In this document: piece after piece, positions 9,870-21,330 of the stretch
Position numbering within the stretch: position 1 is the first letter of the stretch
How the letters are laid out: every line of letters begins with the position of its first letter
Assembly: GCA_011109175.1 (NCBI GenBank)
Contig: RDEW01000003.1
Coordinates: 1,170,440-1,234,439, forward strand
DNA: 64,000 nt
Direction: 5' to 3'
From: Dicyema japonicum
Taxonomy: Eukaryota > Dicyemida > Rhombozoa > Dicyemidae
The notes under the pieces: generated by a model
Databases searched by the model: none
What the model saw: only the letters and a program-made list of their open reading frames with translations
What the model was told of the DNA's origin: nothing
Position numbers and translations under genes: made by a program

Positions 9870-12540
9870 TTATTATTATTATTTAAGCCAAAGAAACACC
9901 GTCTTAACCAATAACTAATATTCAGGTGATCCCGGCATCTCTCAATAATCGGGCCATTTTTTCTCGATGCTCCGACTGTGATCCCACGCATTTTCTATAC
10001 GGACGGGGGTCTTTTTCCTTTTCTCTTCTGAAATTGCCTCCAGTTGCCTCTATGATAGACTCGAGTGCTCTGGGGCAATTTCTTTATCTGTATATTTTTC
10101 TAGTAACTTTTTTGCTCTTGACTGGATATCTTGAATTTTTGTTAGGTTCGTTGCCGACAGGTTAGATCCCCATGCAGCACATGCATAGCCTATTGTTGGC
10201 TCGACATACTGCTTGTAGAGGGTCCCGATACCTGGCGGATAAATTCCTCCACAGTTCCAAAGGAAGGCCTTTACAAAATTGATCTTCTTTGCACAGGTTG
10301 ATATGATAGATTCCACATGGGCTGAGAAGCAGAGGAAAGTATCAAAAGTTACTCCCAGTATCTTCTGCGATTTCTTTTGTGGTATAGGTACTCCATTTAA
10401 CGTGACATCAATTGTTTGCGTTCCCATCTTTCTATTCTTAGTAAATAGAGTGACTGCTGACTTTTCGGAACATGCATTTAATCGATTTCGCACAACCATC
10501 CAAATATGTTATTTAGTATTCCTTGTAGTCTTTCTTAGCATGTTCGACGTTTACGTCTCTAGATGCGACAACTATGTCATCGGCATAGGAAAGTAGTATG
10601 TCATTATTATTCATAGGTACGGGAGATCACTCAAAAACAAATTAAAAAGGATTGGTGAAGAGGAGATCCTTGGGGTACACCATTGGGTAATAATCCGATC
10701 TGGAACTCTTGTTTCCGACGGATACTTTCCCTCGGCGTCCACTTACGAAATTTGCTAACCATAACTTTAATGGTGCATCAATTTTTGTCAAAAATATTTT
10801 TCGTATGAGGATCTTCCTTGGGACAGAGTCGAAAGCTTTTTGAATGTCGATCGTACATATGACCGATTTTTCCTGTTTTGGCTTGTTCTTGTGTCCTTCA
10901 GTTATGAACTTCATTAATGTTGTTAGGAAGGAGGTTGTTGATAATCCTTCCTTGAAGCCATGTTGGAATGTTTGTGGGAGAGAAGGGCGAATAACTTTTA
11001 GGACCAGTTTCTCCAGGATTCTCGAAAACACATATAAGGGAAACTGGTCTGTAAGAGCCGGGATCGTTCTTCGGTCTTCCCGGCTTCAATATTGGTCGAA
11101 TTTTTGATAGTTTCCATAAAGTCGGTATGGTATTTGTTCAGCGATGTGTTGTAGATGTTTGTTAATGCATTTATTGATGCTGGGCCCAAGTGTTTCAGCA
11201 GAATAAAAGGAATTCCGTCTGGGCCACATGAGTTTGTTTTTTCTAATTTGACATTGCTTTGGATACATCTTTGGGAGAAAATAAATCAGCGGGGCAAATT
11301 TGGATGGCTTTCTCTTTATTTTCGTTTGTGAGTTAATCTTTTTATAAGGAATGTGACTGATTCGAATACAATGTTTCATATATTTATTCAGATTGAGCTG
11401 GCATTGTTCTTTGTTATCTTCGTATTCTGGGTTCTTCAGACGCCTCAACATCTTCCACATGTTGGAAATTGAGGTCTGGTTATTCATGGCAGCAGAGATT
11501 CGCCTGAGTTTCTTCCTTTGGGTGTTGTTTGTGCTTTTCGTGATAAGAATGTTTAGGTCTATGGAGGAGAAATTTTCAGATTGGAAATGTTCCAGTTTTG
11601 AATCAACGAAATTTGTAAAGCCAGTCCAATTTGCATTTTTTGTAATCATAGAAATGAATAGGCTTCGGTACAAGCGTGGCTCGCAGTTCAGCTTCATTAA
11701 ACATTGAATGGTGGTCGCTCCGGAGTCATAAACGGACCGTCCAATTAATGATCGTGGAAAGACGAGGTGAGCAGACGGATAAGTCCGGAGATGTCACCAT
11801 GTCCTTCGCGTTGTATGGTGTCCTAGAGTTCTTTATCGGGTTGTTGATGATTATTAAGTTTTGCATTTGGGATAGTAGCAGGTTCCTCTGTTATCAGCGG
11901 ATTGGTAGCGGAACCAAGAAGGGTGCTTCGCATTAAGGTCTCCACATAAAAGCAAGTTCTCCAGTTTGTCCAAGGGTAGATAGGTCAAAGGAGAAATTTT
12001 TCTTGCAGGAGCCAGGAGGAGGAACATAAACATTCGCAATTTCAATTTTTCCAATGGAAGTTATAACAGAGATTCCAATTATCTCCGTGTTTCGAGTCTT
12101 CCATTAAGCTCTTGTAAAGAGAAGGGTTCTCGAGGTATTTTATTCCTTTTCTCACAAGAGTCAGTAGACCCCCTCCTTGACCAGATGGGCGGTCGGATCT
12201 TACTGTGTTGTATCCGTTAAAGAGAGAGTAGGAATGTTATTTGAAAGTTTCGTTTCCTGGAGAAGGCAGATGTCCACTCTGTTCCTCTCCAAGAATAAGG
12301 AAAGTTCGGCAATTTTTCCTCTGATCCCGTTTATGTTTAAGCTTTGGATTGTTAACTTCTTTGGGCCTGGGTTTTGTTCCACGTCTCCTGAGGTCAACAG
12401 TCTCAATCGATAGAATGTTCCAACAGTGAGAGAATACCGTCCAGTGGGAAGTCCTCTGGTTTGGTAGAGAGCAAATGGTTCTTTTTTAGATATAGTTTAG
12501 GACTATATCCGACGCCACCAGAAACGGTGAACCACATGAC
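9870..12540 (-). mobile_element. LINE with 2A peptide, endonuclease and reverse transcriptase (frameshifted)
   Basis: Read from 12,540 down. At 12,385-12,362 the frame encodes DVEQNPGP, a canonical 2A-like ribosome-skipping motif. It is followed by an apurinic endonuclease start ('SLNINGIRG', 'DICLLQETKL') and 'RPSGQGGGL'. The polymerase region starts near 11,190; it contains 'QHGFKEG', 'CTIDIQKAFDSV' at about 10,880-10,840 and the catalytic 'YADDIVVAS' at about 10,590-10,560. The C-terminal part ('LYKQYVEPTIGYACAAWGS') ends near 10,050. The 3' end is GGGATCACCTGAAT followed by a TAA simple repeat at about 9,870-9,885. At least four frame breaks make it inactive. Domain order fits the CR1/jockey group; the clade is an inference. 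Confidence 0.85.
12362..12385 (-). other. 2A-like ribosome-skipping motif
   Basis: Encodes DVEQNPGP directly before the endonuclease domain of the LINE. In known 2A peptides translation skips the Gly-Pro bond; function here is by motif only. Confidence 0.8.
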
Positions 12541-12636
12541 GCACGCTAATATACTATAAAGAACCCTAATTTTTAATATTTAATTTTTTTTATTTAAAGA
12601 CATATTTATTTATAACAATAAAATCGTTCTAAAGTC

Positions 12637-12815
12637 CAGCGGATATGATCGAGTGGCTGTTACCTCTGACTACTGCCAGGGATATCCTTTGGAAAAGCCA
12701 CTCGGTTTCCCGACGCTCCCTCGAGGCTTTGGTCAATAGACACCCAAGTGCTCTAAGGAAAGAGACCGTCTTGGGGCCAAAGACTCCGCTCGTCTCGACG
12801 ACCACTGGCTGTACA
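12637..12815 (+). repeat. Dispersed repeat, copy 2
   Basis: Partner of 1-152, preserved further upstream. A 60-codon frame runs through it; the product is not recognised. Confidence 0.8.
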
Positions 12816-12949
12816 TGGAAACGGTAATATTTAATTATATACTACATTAAATTTTATTTGTATCTAAAATTTGGAGTGTCATTTTAAGCGATAAATTGTG
12901 AATCTTATTAATGTCACAAGGGCCATTCGTGTAATAAAAAGAAGAGACA

Positions 12950-13270
12950 AGCTAGACAGGGGCGTTGCCAAAACTTTCTGTTCTCCGGGAGAGTGTATGA
13001 TAATGGTGTGCCTTATAACTACTTAAAAAATCGGTAATAAATGAATCGATGCTTATCAAATTAACCTGACATGCGCTGATTTGACATCAAAAACCTCAAA
13101 TATGATTGTATCTGTTTTAACTTTGAAAAAGAACGTTCACAACTGACAATTGAGTAGCCAAAGTCTTCAGCGCTATCAGTAGAACGTGTGATCGCTAGAA
13201 GCCAATTTTGTCTATGATGAAAAAACATCGAGAAAAAAATGAGTATAACATAATAACATGAACTCTATGA
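12950..13270 (-). pseudogene. hAT transposase C-terminal fragment
   Basis: The minus strand near 13,160-13,060 reads 'SIVSCERSFSKLKQIQSYL', then 'SNQRMSG': the hAT dimerisation region (S.ER.FS..K…R..M...R). Sequence up to about 13,620 may belong to the same element but is too decayed to follow. Confidence 0.75.
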
Positions 13271-13839
13271 CTTGGATCTGTTTCTTCCTACAGGTGCTGC
13301 TATGGGTGGCTGCCTTTATGGTCCCCTCTAGGCACGCCCATGCAGCTGGACGATACAGAAGCAACCCTCGATAGAAATTCCAGAAGAATCAATCACATTC
13401 CTCTCCAGACATCTCCACCTCTTGGATACATCAAAGTTTTGGCACCCTCACTTGACCAGCTTGGTTGATATTATCAATCAAATCCTTTTCCAGGTCCACC
13501 AATACACTAAGGGACTTGTGGGTACGCCTAAACTCTCTTTAATACGTTTCAATGTCTCTGACAAAATATCGCTTGCCATATCTTAAATTCTTCAAAATAT
13601 CCTATCATTCGAAGGGAAACCTACTTAAATTTAGATGCGATCACCTCCAAGAACAAATCTGCTATGGAGACAACAGAAGGTTTTTTTAGAAATTCACCTT
13701 AAGCGTTTTATTTTTCGCAATTATATAGGCAAATTATTTTGCAAATAAAAAAATAATTTCATAGGATGCCCAAAGAGTAGTATTGTTCTTTGAAAACATT
13801 GCCAGTGACAAAATTTTAGAGGTCATATTTTAACGTTTA

Positions 13840-14790
13840 ATAAAATGCCTGGTTTGGGTCTTTCTCTTCCTTCGGACGTTGCTTTGGGCGCCTATTTATC
13901 TTCGTTCGGCTCGTCAAGGCGTTTAGTGGATACGGTCCTTCACTCTATTTCCGGACTAAACGTACCGCTGACGCCGTCGGGAGCCTGGGATGAATTTATA
14001 CCTGAATACTCCGGCCAGTTGTGATAAGCAAAAGTCCTATTTGTTTTGTGTCTTCGAAAAGAAGAAAGAGTCCCTTGAAACGACGGAAGATGTAAGAAGG
14101 CTTGCTTGCCTCAAAACGGCCAGTTGTCACTCGACGGGGGCCTGGATGAACGCTTATCCATCTGCCGAAATTGGAAACCTGTTGGATGATGAAGCTGTGA
14201 GAATAGCTACCTCGCTTCGTCTAGGTCTTAAATTGTGTGCCGAAAGAAAATGCCGCTGTGGACGTTGGATCGATCCTTTTGGTTATCATCCCTTGTCATG
14301 CAAGATGTGTGCGGGTCGTTTCCCTAGGCACTCCTGTCTTAACATGGCATTAAAGAATTCCCTTGCCTCTGCTGGACACCATTGCCTGTTAGAACCTGCT
14401 GGTCTTTCCCGAAACGATGGAAAACGCCCTGATGGGATGACGACTTTTCCATTCGCCAACGGACGAAACCTGATCTGGGACGCGACGTGTGTCGATACTT
14501 ATTTCCCGTCTAATTTGGTTGCTTCTGCTTCAGTCCCAGGAAATGCTTCGAAGCAGGCCGAGGAACGGAAGAGGAGAAGTACCAGAGAATTTCGGAAGAG
14601 TATCTTTTTGTTCCATTCGCGGTGGAAACGTCAGGAATCCTTGGCCCCCAAGCAGATGAGTTGGTTCGTAAGATCGGCTCCATGATTCAAGCTGTGACCA
14701 AGGATCCGCGAGAGACTGGTTGGTTCGAGAACGTATCTCGTTGGTTATTGTTAGGGGAAATAGCATGGCCATTCAGATGCATTAATATAT
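13840..14790 (+). pseudogene. Retroelement C-terminal region with cysteine knuckle and RPD...WD endonuclease-like motif
   Basis: Best-preserved member of the commonest repeat in the window. From 13,844 it encodes 'GLGLSLPSDVALGAYLSS', then after a frame break (13,990-14,685) a 'CRCG…HPLSC' knuckle, 'GRFPRHSCLN', and 'GKRPDGMT…WDATCVDT'. After another shift follows 'IGSMIQAVTKDPRETGWF'. The RPD…WD spacing resembles restriction-like endonucleases of R2-type LINEs; the same tail follows the polymerase in many invertebrate retroelements. No polymerase core lies upstream, so it is a 5'-truncated copy. Confidence 0.7.
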
Positions 14791-14794
14791 TAAA

Positions 14795-15138
14795 CAAAAT
14801 TGAGTTGTTTGCGTACATTCTTTAATTCTCATATTCTATTTAAAAAAATATATAAAAAAATATAATACTGTTCAAGAGTGAGGTTGATATTCGGATGGTA
14901 AAGATTAATCAAATTTTTATAAATATGATTTTATGATTTTTAAATTTAAAATTCATGGTGCTCCATGAATTTTTTCTCTAGACCCAGTTTGAAAACGTTG
15001 TTTTAACTCTTGCAAAAATGCGGCCTTGGTAGATATTAAGGTATCATTCAGAAAACCTCCTGGAAAATTGATTTTTTTGATAAGACGCTTTTAAACTCTA
15101 CGAGCCTCCTACTAGTTAGTGAGACCGGGGTTACTTAA
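14795..15138. other. No gene; probable LINE tail
   Basis: Ends in GACCGGGGTTACTTAATTAA at 15,121-15,141, a degenerate version of the LINE terminus seen at 4,935. The rest is AT-rich without frames. Confidence 0.4.
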
Positions 15139-15399
15139 TTAACTAAACTCTACTACCCACTTCCATTCTACCAACTTCTGTGCAGCTCTAAAAGACGGTT
15201 GATATTTATTAGAATCTTTCAAAATAGTGTATTTTTTCAATAAAGGATTACTTTTGTTTTTGATATCGTCTTTCGAAGCAAGTGCAAAATCTATCCACTG
15301 ATTACTTGCACAAAATAAAATCATTTTATAATTTAAAATTTGAGTTTTTTCATTAAAAATAAGACGTGTATAGCGTACACGCGAAGCACTTAAATTCAT
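15139..15399 (-). CDS. Hypothetical 86-aa protein
   Basis: ATG at 15,399 to TAG at 15,139 without introns. Lysine- and aromatic-rich, no signal peptide or motif. It ends inside the degenerate LINE tail on the other strand. No family recognised; it could be chance. Confidence 0.25.
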   Translation of the reverse strand: MNLSASRVRYTRLIFNEKTQILNYKMILFCASNQWIDFALASKDDIKNKSNPLLKKYTILKDSNKYQPSFRAAQKLVEWKWVVEFS

Positions 15400-16062
15400 G
15401 TGCTAATAAAATTTTAATTTTTTTCATTTTATATTATATTAAAAATTAAATTTAAATTGTTTTATATTAAAAATTAAATTAAAAATTGTGGGCAATTTAA
15501 AAAGTTGGCCAATTAATAAGGAGAATAGGATTTTTGTGGCCAATTTAAAAACAGGCCAATTTGCGAGGTTTGACTTTACGTGAGTTAGAATCAATAATTC
15601 GAATTATCTATTTAAAACAAATGCGGATTCATAAGGTGCAATCTGTAGTTGAAAACACCAGGGTCCAGATCAAGGTAGAGGGTATTATCCGAACCTTGAT
15701 GTTAGTCAAGCGAAAATAAAGCTGAGATTGTGGTACACGATAAGGAGTATGGCCAAGTCCTCATTATAGAAGTTGGCATTACGTCACAAGACCGTTTGCA
15801 GACTGTGGAGGTGGAGAAAAAATGAACTAGGACTTCATTGCAAACGAGATGTGGCAGATGTTTAGTTTGCAAAGTCATCACTAGGGCAAGTTGTTTCTAG
15901 CACTTAAAAAAATTTTTTTAGCGCTAAAAAATCACAAAATCTAGCAATTATAATTAAAAAAGTTAGCACTTAAAATGATAAAATCTAGCATTTAAATTTG
16001 TCTAATCTATAACTTAAAATAATAAAATATAACATTTAAATTTTATTTGGAAGAATGAAATT

Positions 16063-16504
16063 GTCAGGCGAGCTATGGATGCCGCTGGATACTTGGCCAT
16101 TCTTGAACCGGTCGGGTTATGCAGAAGTGTCGGGAAACGACCGGACGAGATGACCATATTTCCATTTGAGGCCGGGAAACCACTGGTTTGGGATGCGACA
16201 TGTACAGACACGTTCGCCCAGAAAAATCTTCACGAGAGTGCTACAAGGGCCTGTTCAGCATCTGTAAAGGCGGAGAAGGCCAAACTTGTTAAATACGTCG
16301 ACCTTCCCGATGATGTCAAATTTGTTCCCCTTGCTATGGAGACTTCCGGATCCTACTCCCCCTCTACACTCGAGTTTCTCGGACGTCTTGAAAACCGGAT
16401 CACCTCATGCACTGGAGATCTCCGTGAACGCCGCTGGCTATTTGAGCGAATTTCGCTCGCAATTTTGAGAGGGAACAGCCACGCAGTGAGGGCGGCAACT
16501 ACCT
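16063..16504 (+). pseudogene. RPD-type retroelement C-terminal fragment
   Basis: A nearly uninterrupted frame with 'LEPVGL', 'GKRPDEMT', 'LVWDATCTDT', 'AMETSG' and 'ISLAILRGN', ending TGA. It lies inside the DNA transposon and begins exactly where the A/T-rich terminal region ends, near 16,045. Confidence 0.75.
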
Positions 16505-16799
16505 GACTTCTATTGTTTAAATGTCCTTTCATCACTTAAAAATGGGATTTTTTCAATTTTATTTATTGTAATATAATAAAAGTTAATGCCTGATATTGTC
16601 TGGATGGAAGTTCCTATTTTTTTTTAAATATTTTTTAGCATTTTAATTGCTCTTTCAACAGATGCATAGGATGCCTGACAGCGTGAAAGAGAAAAATAAT
16701 CTTGTTAGCTAATTTTTGGTTCAGTCATTTCAATAATAAGTTTAAATCCATTTTCCTCCATTCTTTTATTTATATAATTTTTGATATTTGCCTTGTCAT

Positions 16800-17460
16800 T
16801 ATCAAAATGTAGTCCTTGTATAATAGTAATCTTCCATCATTTGATTGCAAGGAATCACTTCGTCCATTCTCAGAACATGTCCGATAAGTAGCCAGCGTGA
16901 GGTAATTACTTCTCTGCTTATCGGTTTGCATTTACATAATTTGTAGAGAGTGTCTTTTTTGATAATCTGTGGCCATTTAGTTCCCGCAATTTTTATCAAT
17001 TGATTTCTATGAAATGTGTCTAGTCAGTCACGGTCCGTTTTTGATGTTCCCCATGTTCCCGAGTTATATAATAGGACTGGTTGTATGAACGCGCTATATA
17101 AGCGCATCCGAAGATTTAAGGAGATAAGTTTTCTGCGAGTCCAAATACTCCACATCTTTTCGAAAAACATGTTGTAATCGACAATGTTTTTCGCAAAGTG
17201 GTCAAATGCACGATCGCCTTGAAATTTTCAATTGGACCTGCAGGTTTGCCAGGTTTTTGTAAAGGAAGTAGAACTCCCATCGCGATGTCAATTGAACAAT
17301 GAGTCCTGAATATCTTGTTGAATATGAAAGTTATCTTTTCTGCTAGCTGGGTTGGTGCGTATTTTAACAACTCCTTACAAATATTGTCATAGCCAGTTGC
17401 TCTGTTGTTATTCAACCGAAGGAGTGCTCCGCGAATTTCGGAATCCGTAAACACATTATT
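16800..17460 (-). pseudogene. LINE reverse-transcriptase fragment
   Basis: From 17,454 the minus strand encodes 'LRLNNNRATGYDNI', 'LLPLQKPGKP' and 'IVHLTTLRKTLSI', typical of the early polymerase domain; near 16,990-16,830 follows 'RWLLIGHVLRMD', the C-terminal motif. Most of the polymerase between them is deleted. Confidence 0.75.
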
Positions 17461-17904
17461 AACTGCAATTTAAATTAGCAGTTAAACAAAAATTAGCATT
17501 TAAAATTAAAAATAGCACTTATAGCATTTATAATGTATGTTTTTTTAAACAAAATTAAAAAATAATTATTCCAAATTCAATCGTATATTTAAAAAAGTAT
17601 AAATAATAAAAATAGCATTTTAGCACTTAAATTGCCCTAGTCATCACAATTCCATTAGTAATGACGTGGGAAGGGGGAATTTCAACAAAGTACTACACGG
17701 GTTATCTACAAAAGGGGTAGATAGGAAGCTCCAAGTCCACCAACAGCCCCCTGTTTTAAAGTGAACCCTAGAGAGCATGCCATTGGAGTATAAGCTGAGT
17801 CCGGAGATGTCATATAGGCAAAGGTCTCAAGTGGACAATGCGCTCTCAGAGCTGTTCGAACCGACCTGAGAAAGCTGGCGATCAGACAGAAGAGAAAGGC
17901 TGCT

Positions 17905-18360
17905 AATTTTTTAAATATTGACTTTTTTAATAAAATAAGCTAAAGTTAGTTGAGGTTGAAATGTTGATTTTTTATTGTTATGAGGTTGAAATGTTGATTT
18001 TTTATTGTTTTTAGTTGTTATGGCATTATTTTTTAGATGCCATATTCTGAATTTTAAGGTGCGATAGAAAACATCCCTAACTAATCATTTGCTGGGTCCC
18101 TAATGCAAAATCTAGTCTCCGAAGATTGTGCTGTGATAAAAGCGACCTGGAAATATACATATTAATGAAAATTATTTATCTGATTTATGTTAGCATTATC
18201 GATTATTCAGACATCACATGAAAGCAAAAAATAAGAAGTTAATTCGCTTGATGTTTTGGATTTATTTTCATTACTGTTCTTTTTTTCTTAGATAAATTGC
18301 GAGTTCTACTTAATTGGAGGTTCAAGTAATAAAAACATTACTAATCCTAGCAGGTGAGTT
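17905..18360. other. No gene seen
   Basis: AT-rich, with a direct repeat of 'tgaggttgaaatgttgattttttattgtt' near 17,950-18,010 and no coding signal. Confidence 0.5.
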
Positions 18361-18367
18361 CTTATAA

Positions 18368-18485
18368 AGAGATCCGGTCCCACAGTAAGGTATTCACTAA
18401 TAACGGTGTCACTTGTAAAATCTTAAGCATCGTCGATGCATAGAACTTCTACCGGAATGTACAGCAGTGAGATTTGAACCCGGAT
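18368..18485 (-). repeat. tRNA-derived SINE, copy 2 (partial)
   Basis: Matches the 28,165-28,290 part of the SINE and keeps a degenerate B box on the minus strand (ccgggttcaaatc). Confidence 0.7.
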
Positions 18486-18579
18486 TTATTAAACTTGATT
18501 AAACGAATTTTATATAAATTAATTATTTTTAGTAAAAGGGAAATATTTGAAAATATATTTTGAAAAAATTGTATAAATT

Positions 18580-20010
18580 ATGAGGTCGTACAAACCAGGT
18601 GACGTTGTCGATCAATCTTTTCCTTTCGTCCACGTTCTGACACAAAAATTGCTTGCGAAAAAATGTTCTTGGTAATTTGAAGAATCAAATCTCAAAATAT
18701 GTAAAAACTGCAAAACCCTTAAATACTGTAGTATAGCCTGCCAAGTTTTACAAATGTTTAAATTTAGAAAAAATCTTGGCAAATCCATAAATTTGAGTGT
18801 AGCAAAATTGCTAAAGAAGTCCCCTCAGATCACATTCGCTTATTCTTCCAACTTATCGTAAAAGTATTCTGTACATTTATTTGAAGCACAAATTAGGGAT
18901 TTTGGACCAAAAGGAAGATTCAGATGAAAGATCATTCAATGATTTGGTCTCAAGTTTGTCTGATTATATTTTTTTAGATTCTGAGATTTCGGTCGATACA
19001 TATAAGTTAACTTTCATTTTTGCCTTAAGTCACTACGTAGATATACACGAATCCCTGAGTGTAAAAGCAGCATTCGACATTTTCTGTAGAATGTGCACCA
19101 ACGTATTCACAATTGATGAGAATATGGATTTCACGATAAAGGGGCTTGGTATTTACCTAAAGTTGTGAATATTTTACGGTTATTCTAGCAGCACAAAATA
19201 TAATCATTCCTGTGTGCCTACCGCAATTGTTAGATACGAAGGAATTCAGCAACAAATTGTTGCTATCCATAATATTTCTGTGGAGGTTGATTTATCGTAA
19301 CTTTCAGAATATTTACATATCCTATATTGCCTAATTAAAAATAGAGCAGAAAGGCATGCCAACTTAAAACATTATTGCTTTACTTGTGACTGTCCCCGTT
19401 GCAAAGATGATGACTTTGATGCTGAAATCAATGCTACTAAATGCCCTTAATGCCAGACAGGTTTGGTAGACTTATCAAATCGGTGTAAACGTGTGATTTC
19501 CAAGTGGATGATAAATATTTAGAACAGCGTCGCCAGATGTGTAAAGAATGCAGTGAATTAATATCCCAAATGTAATTTATTAACAAATTCGTAGAGAAAC
19601 AGATTCGGATGTGTCTGCTATCCCAAAAATTAAAGATATTTTAAACAAATGGACTCCTTCTATGCTACCGACCACTCACATTCATTATACGAATTTGAAA
19701 ATATTTCCTAGCAACGTTTCTCATCAAGAGTGAGGATTACCGAGAAGGCTTAACTTCTTTTGAAAGCATATACGATCGATTCAAGTTGATTTTTTATCAA
19801 ATTAGAATGTTTTATGGGATAACTTCCAATATGTCTATGCTGGCTTATAAAATAATAACTTGTAGGGATATCTCGGGCTTCCGGTTTCAAAAAAGTTATA
19901 TTCGGAGGTGAGAAAATATTGGAACTATTTAGACCGTGAACATGCTTAAGATTACTCATGGAGATAAGAGTGAACAACTCGACTTTTTGAGGACATCCGT
20001 CTTAAATGTT
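18580..20010 (+). pseudogene. SMYD-family SET/MYND methyltransferase pseudogene
   Basis: From the ATG at 18,580 the translation opens with the SMYD-like 'KPGDVV', followed by a MYND finger ('LKICKNCKTLKYCSIACQ', then 'WQIHKFEC'), a helical region (18,880-19,160), the SET motif 'YNHSCVPTAIVRYEG' (19,205) and the post-SET cysteines ('CFTCDCPRCKDDD', 19,377). A C-terminal segment ends 'LKITHGDKSEQLDF' (about 19,950), as in SMYD helical domains. Introns of 20-29 nt are recognisable (about 18,750, 18,859, 19,166, 19,286, 19,483, 19,574), so this is not a processed copy. Three lesions remain: TAA replaces a MYND cysteine near 18,679, a stop and frame break near 19,333, and TAA in the post-SET zinc site near 19,447. 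The family adds methyl groups to lysines; this copy cannot make a full protein. Confidence 0.8.
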
Positions 20011-20019
20011 TTGTGGTTC

Positions 20020-20740
20020 AAAAAATTACTTATTAAGTAATAATGGTCTCTTTCCTAAAAAGTTTGATTTCTTTTATAAATAACCCGTTTTAGTTTTCTA
20101 GTTGCCATTATAATTGTAGTGTTACATTCTATCACCGTACATTTTCGTTGATTCTTTCTCCGCCCGACAGTAATAGGATCGTTTTGGTTGAGTAGTTGCC
20201 GCCCTTTATGATAGCAGTGTCATATTTAGTTTTGATCTTGCAAGGTCAATTATTCTGATTAACAAAGTTCATCATAAAAACATGAAATAAAGATATTTTG
20301 AGTGTTCCAGTTTCAAATCCAGTCAAATCGGATATTTTTCATTGAATCTTTCCATTACTGCATTTTTTATATTTCCCTATAAACTTAAGTCTTACCAATC
20401 TTATGGTCAGTTCCAAGTCATCAAACTATGGATAACACAGAATTCATTGATTATTCTCAATTCTAATGAGATCTCCCGATAAGCACGTGCAAGTTCATAT
20501 TACATAATTATGCTTTCATTTTTGACATTATAATTAAAATACCGCTTCTTTCTGATTTAGCCTTTCAGGAAATATTGTTGTTTCCAACAAAGATTTGTTT
20601 GCATGCCGAGTCGTTGGAAGTAAATAGCTTTTTGAAGTAATTTGCAATGTTTGTTGCCAGATCCGTCTAGTCGCCGATTTCACTGCTATAGTCACTTTAT
20701 AGAGTTATGGGTGGTTTATGCTGGAAAGAGCATAAATTAC
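20020..20740. other. No gene seen
   Basis: Unstructured AT-rich sequence. A scrap near 20,190 ('gtagttgccgccct') matches the reverse complement of the RPD-type element's 3' end. Confidence 0.4.
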
Positions 20741-20749
20741 TAGTAAAAC

Positions 20750-21330
20750 TTTCGGTTGCTGACAATCATTGCTAATTTTTCATTTGGCTTTCATTCATAC
20801 TATAACAAAGTCCTGGGTTCGATTCCCGTCGCTGGATACTTTACTGAAGGTTTCTCTTCCTTTCCTCTGTATTTTTGTTCACTCGTCCAAGTAGAGCAGA
20901 GTCATACGATATTAAAAGGTTTCTGCATCTGTACCATGGAAACTCTTCTCTTAAATGAAGCTTACAATCTTGGTAAGTCCATTACAAAGTCACAGGTTAT
21001 TAATCCAAGGAAGGAACCCAATGGAAACATCTTCTTGTGTCAACTAAATCCATTACAGGTTTCCTCTTCCGTGAAAAGTGGAGAAGTAGGTCCGCCTTCT
21101 TCCATTTTCATCGCACGTCCTACGCTTATCATTGTGAAAGAGTTTTCATAATGTTAATCTTCACCAATGGATTTGGTCAGGGAGAATGTAGGGAGACCCT
21201 TTCAACAACTATGTCTTGGCAGAAGGACTCGTCGCCTCACGGGTGGAATCTTTTGACAAGAATTGACAATCGAAAAGTCCATCTCTCGGATTCGAACCCA
21301 CGACTGTCAGATCCAATGTCCTGAGTCCGT
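20750..21330. repeat. Pair of tRNA-like SINE ends in opposite orientation
   Basis: At 20,815-20,835 (+) 'gggttcgattcccgtcgc' resembles a Pol III B box and T-arm; at 21,285-21,305 (-) 'gtgggttcgaatccgag' does the same, preceded by 'ggactcaggacattggatctgaca'. Neither folds into a complete tRNA by eye. Two SINEs or one composite element. Confidence 0.45.

Larger units (their letters stand above)
15882..17639. mobile_element. Non-autonomous DNA transposon with 8-bp target duplication
   Basis: Flanked by GTCATCAC at 15,874-15,881 and 17,640-17,647. Both ends start TAGGGCAA (inverted), and both terminal regions are studded with TAGCACTTAAA/TAGCATTTAAA-type motifs, as in hAT subterminal repeats. 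Its interior holds an RPD-type retroelement fragment (+) and a LINE reverse-transcriptase fragment (-), not a transposase. Target length and end structure suggest the hAT superfamily; the element is probably a deletion derivative that later received retroelements. Confidence 0.75.
15590..17900 (+). pseudogene. Retroelement C-terminal remnant, split by a DNA transposon
   Basis: Two blocks, 15,590-15,881 and 17,648-17,900. The first reads 'EIVVHDKEYGQVLIIEVGIT' then 'ANEMWQMFSLQ'; the second continues 'HNSISND' and 'TLESMPLEYK'. Joined across the 8-bp target duplication the reading makes sense, which shows that 15,882-17,639 was inserted into an older retroelement copy. A related block is at 190-420. 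Confidence 0.6.

Noticed and set aside
10279-10596. 105-codon plus-strand open frame
   Set aside because: Shadow of the LINE polymerase on the minus strand, whose YADD motif lies in the same stretch.
12177-12413. Plus-strand frame opposite the LINE endonuclease
   Set aside because: The minus-strand 2A and endonuclease motifs explain this segment.
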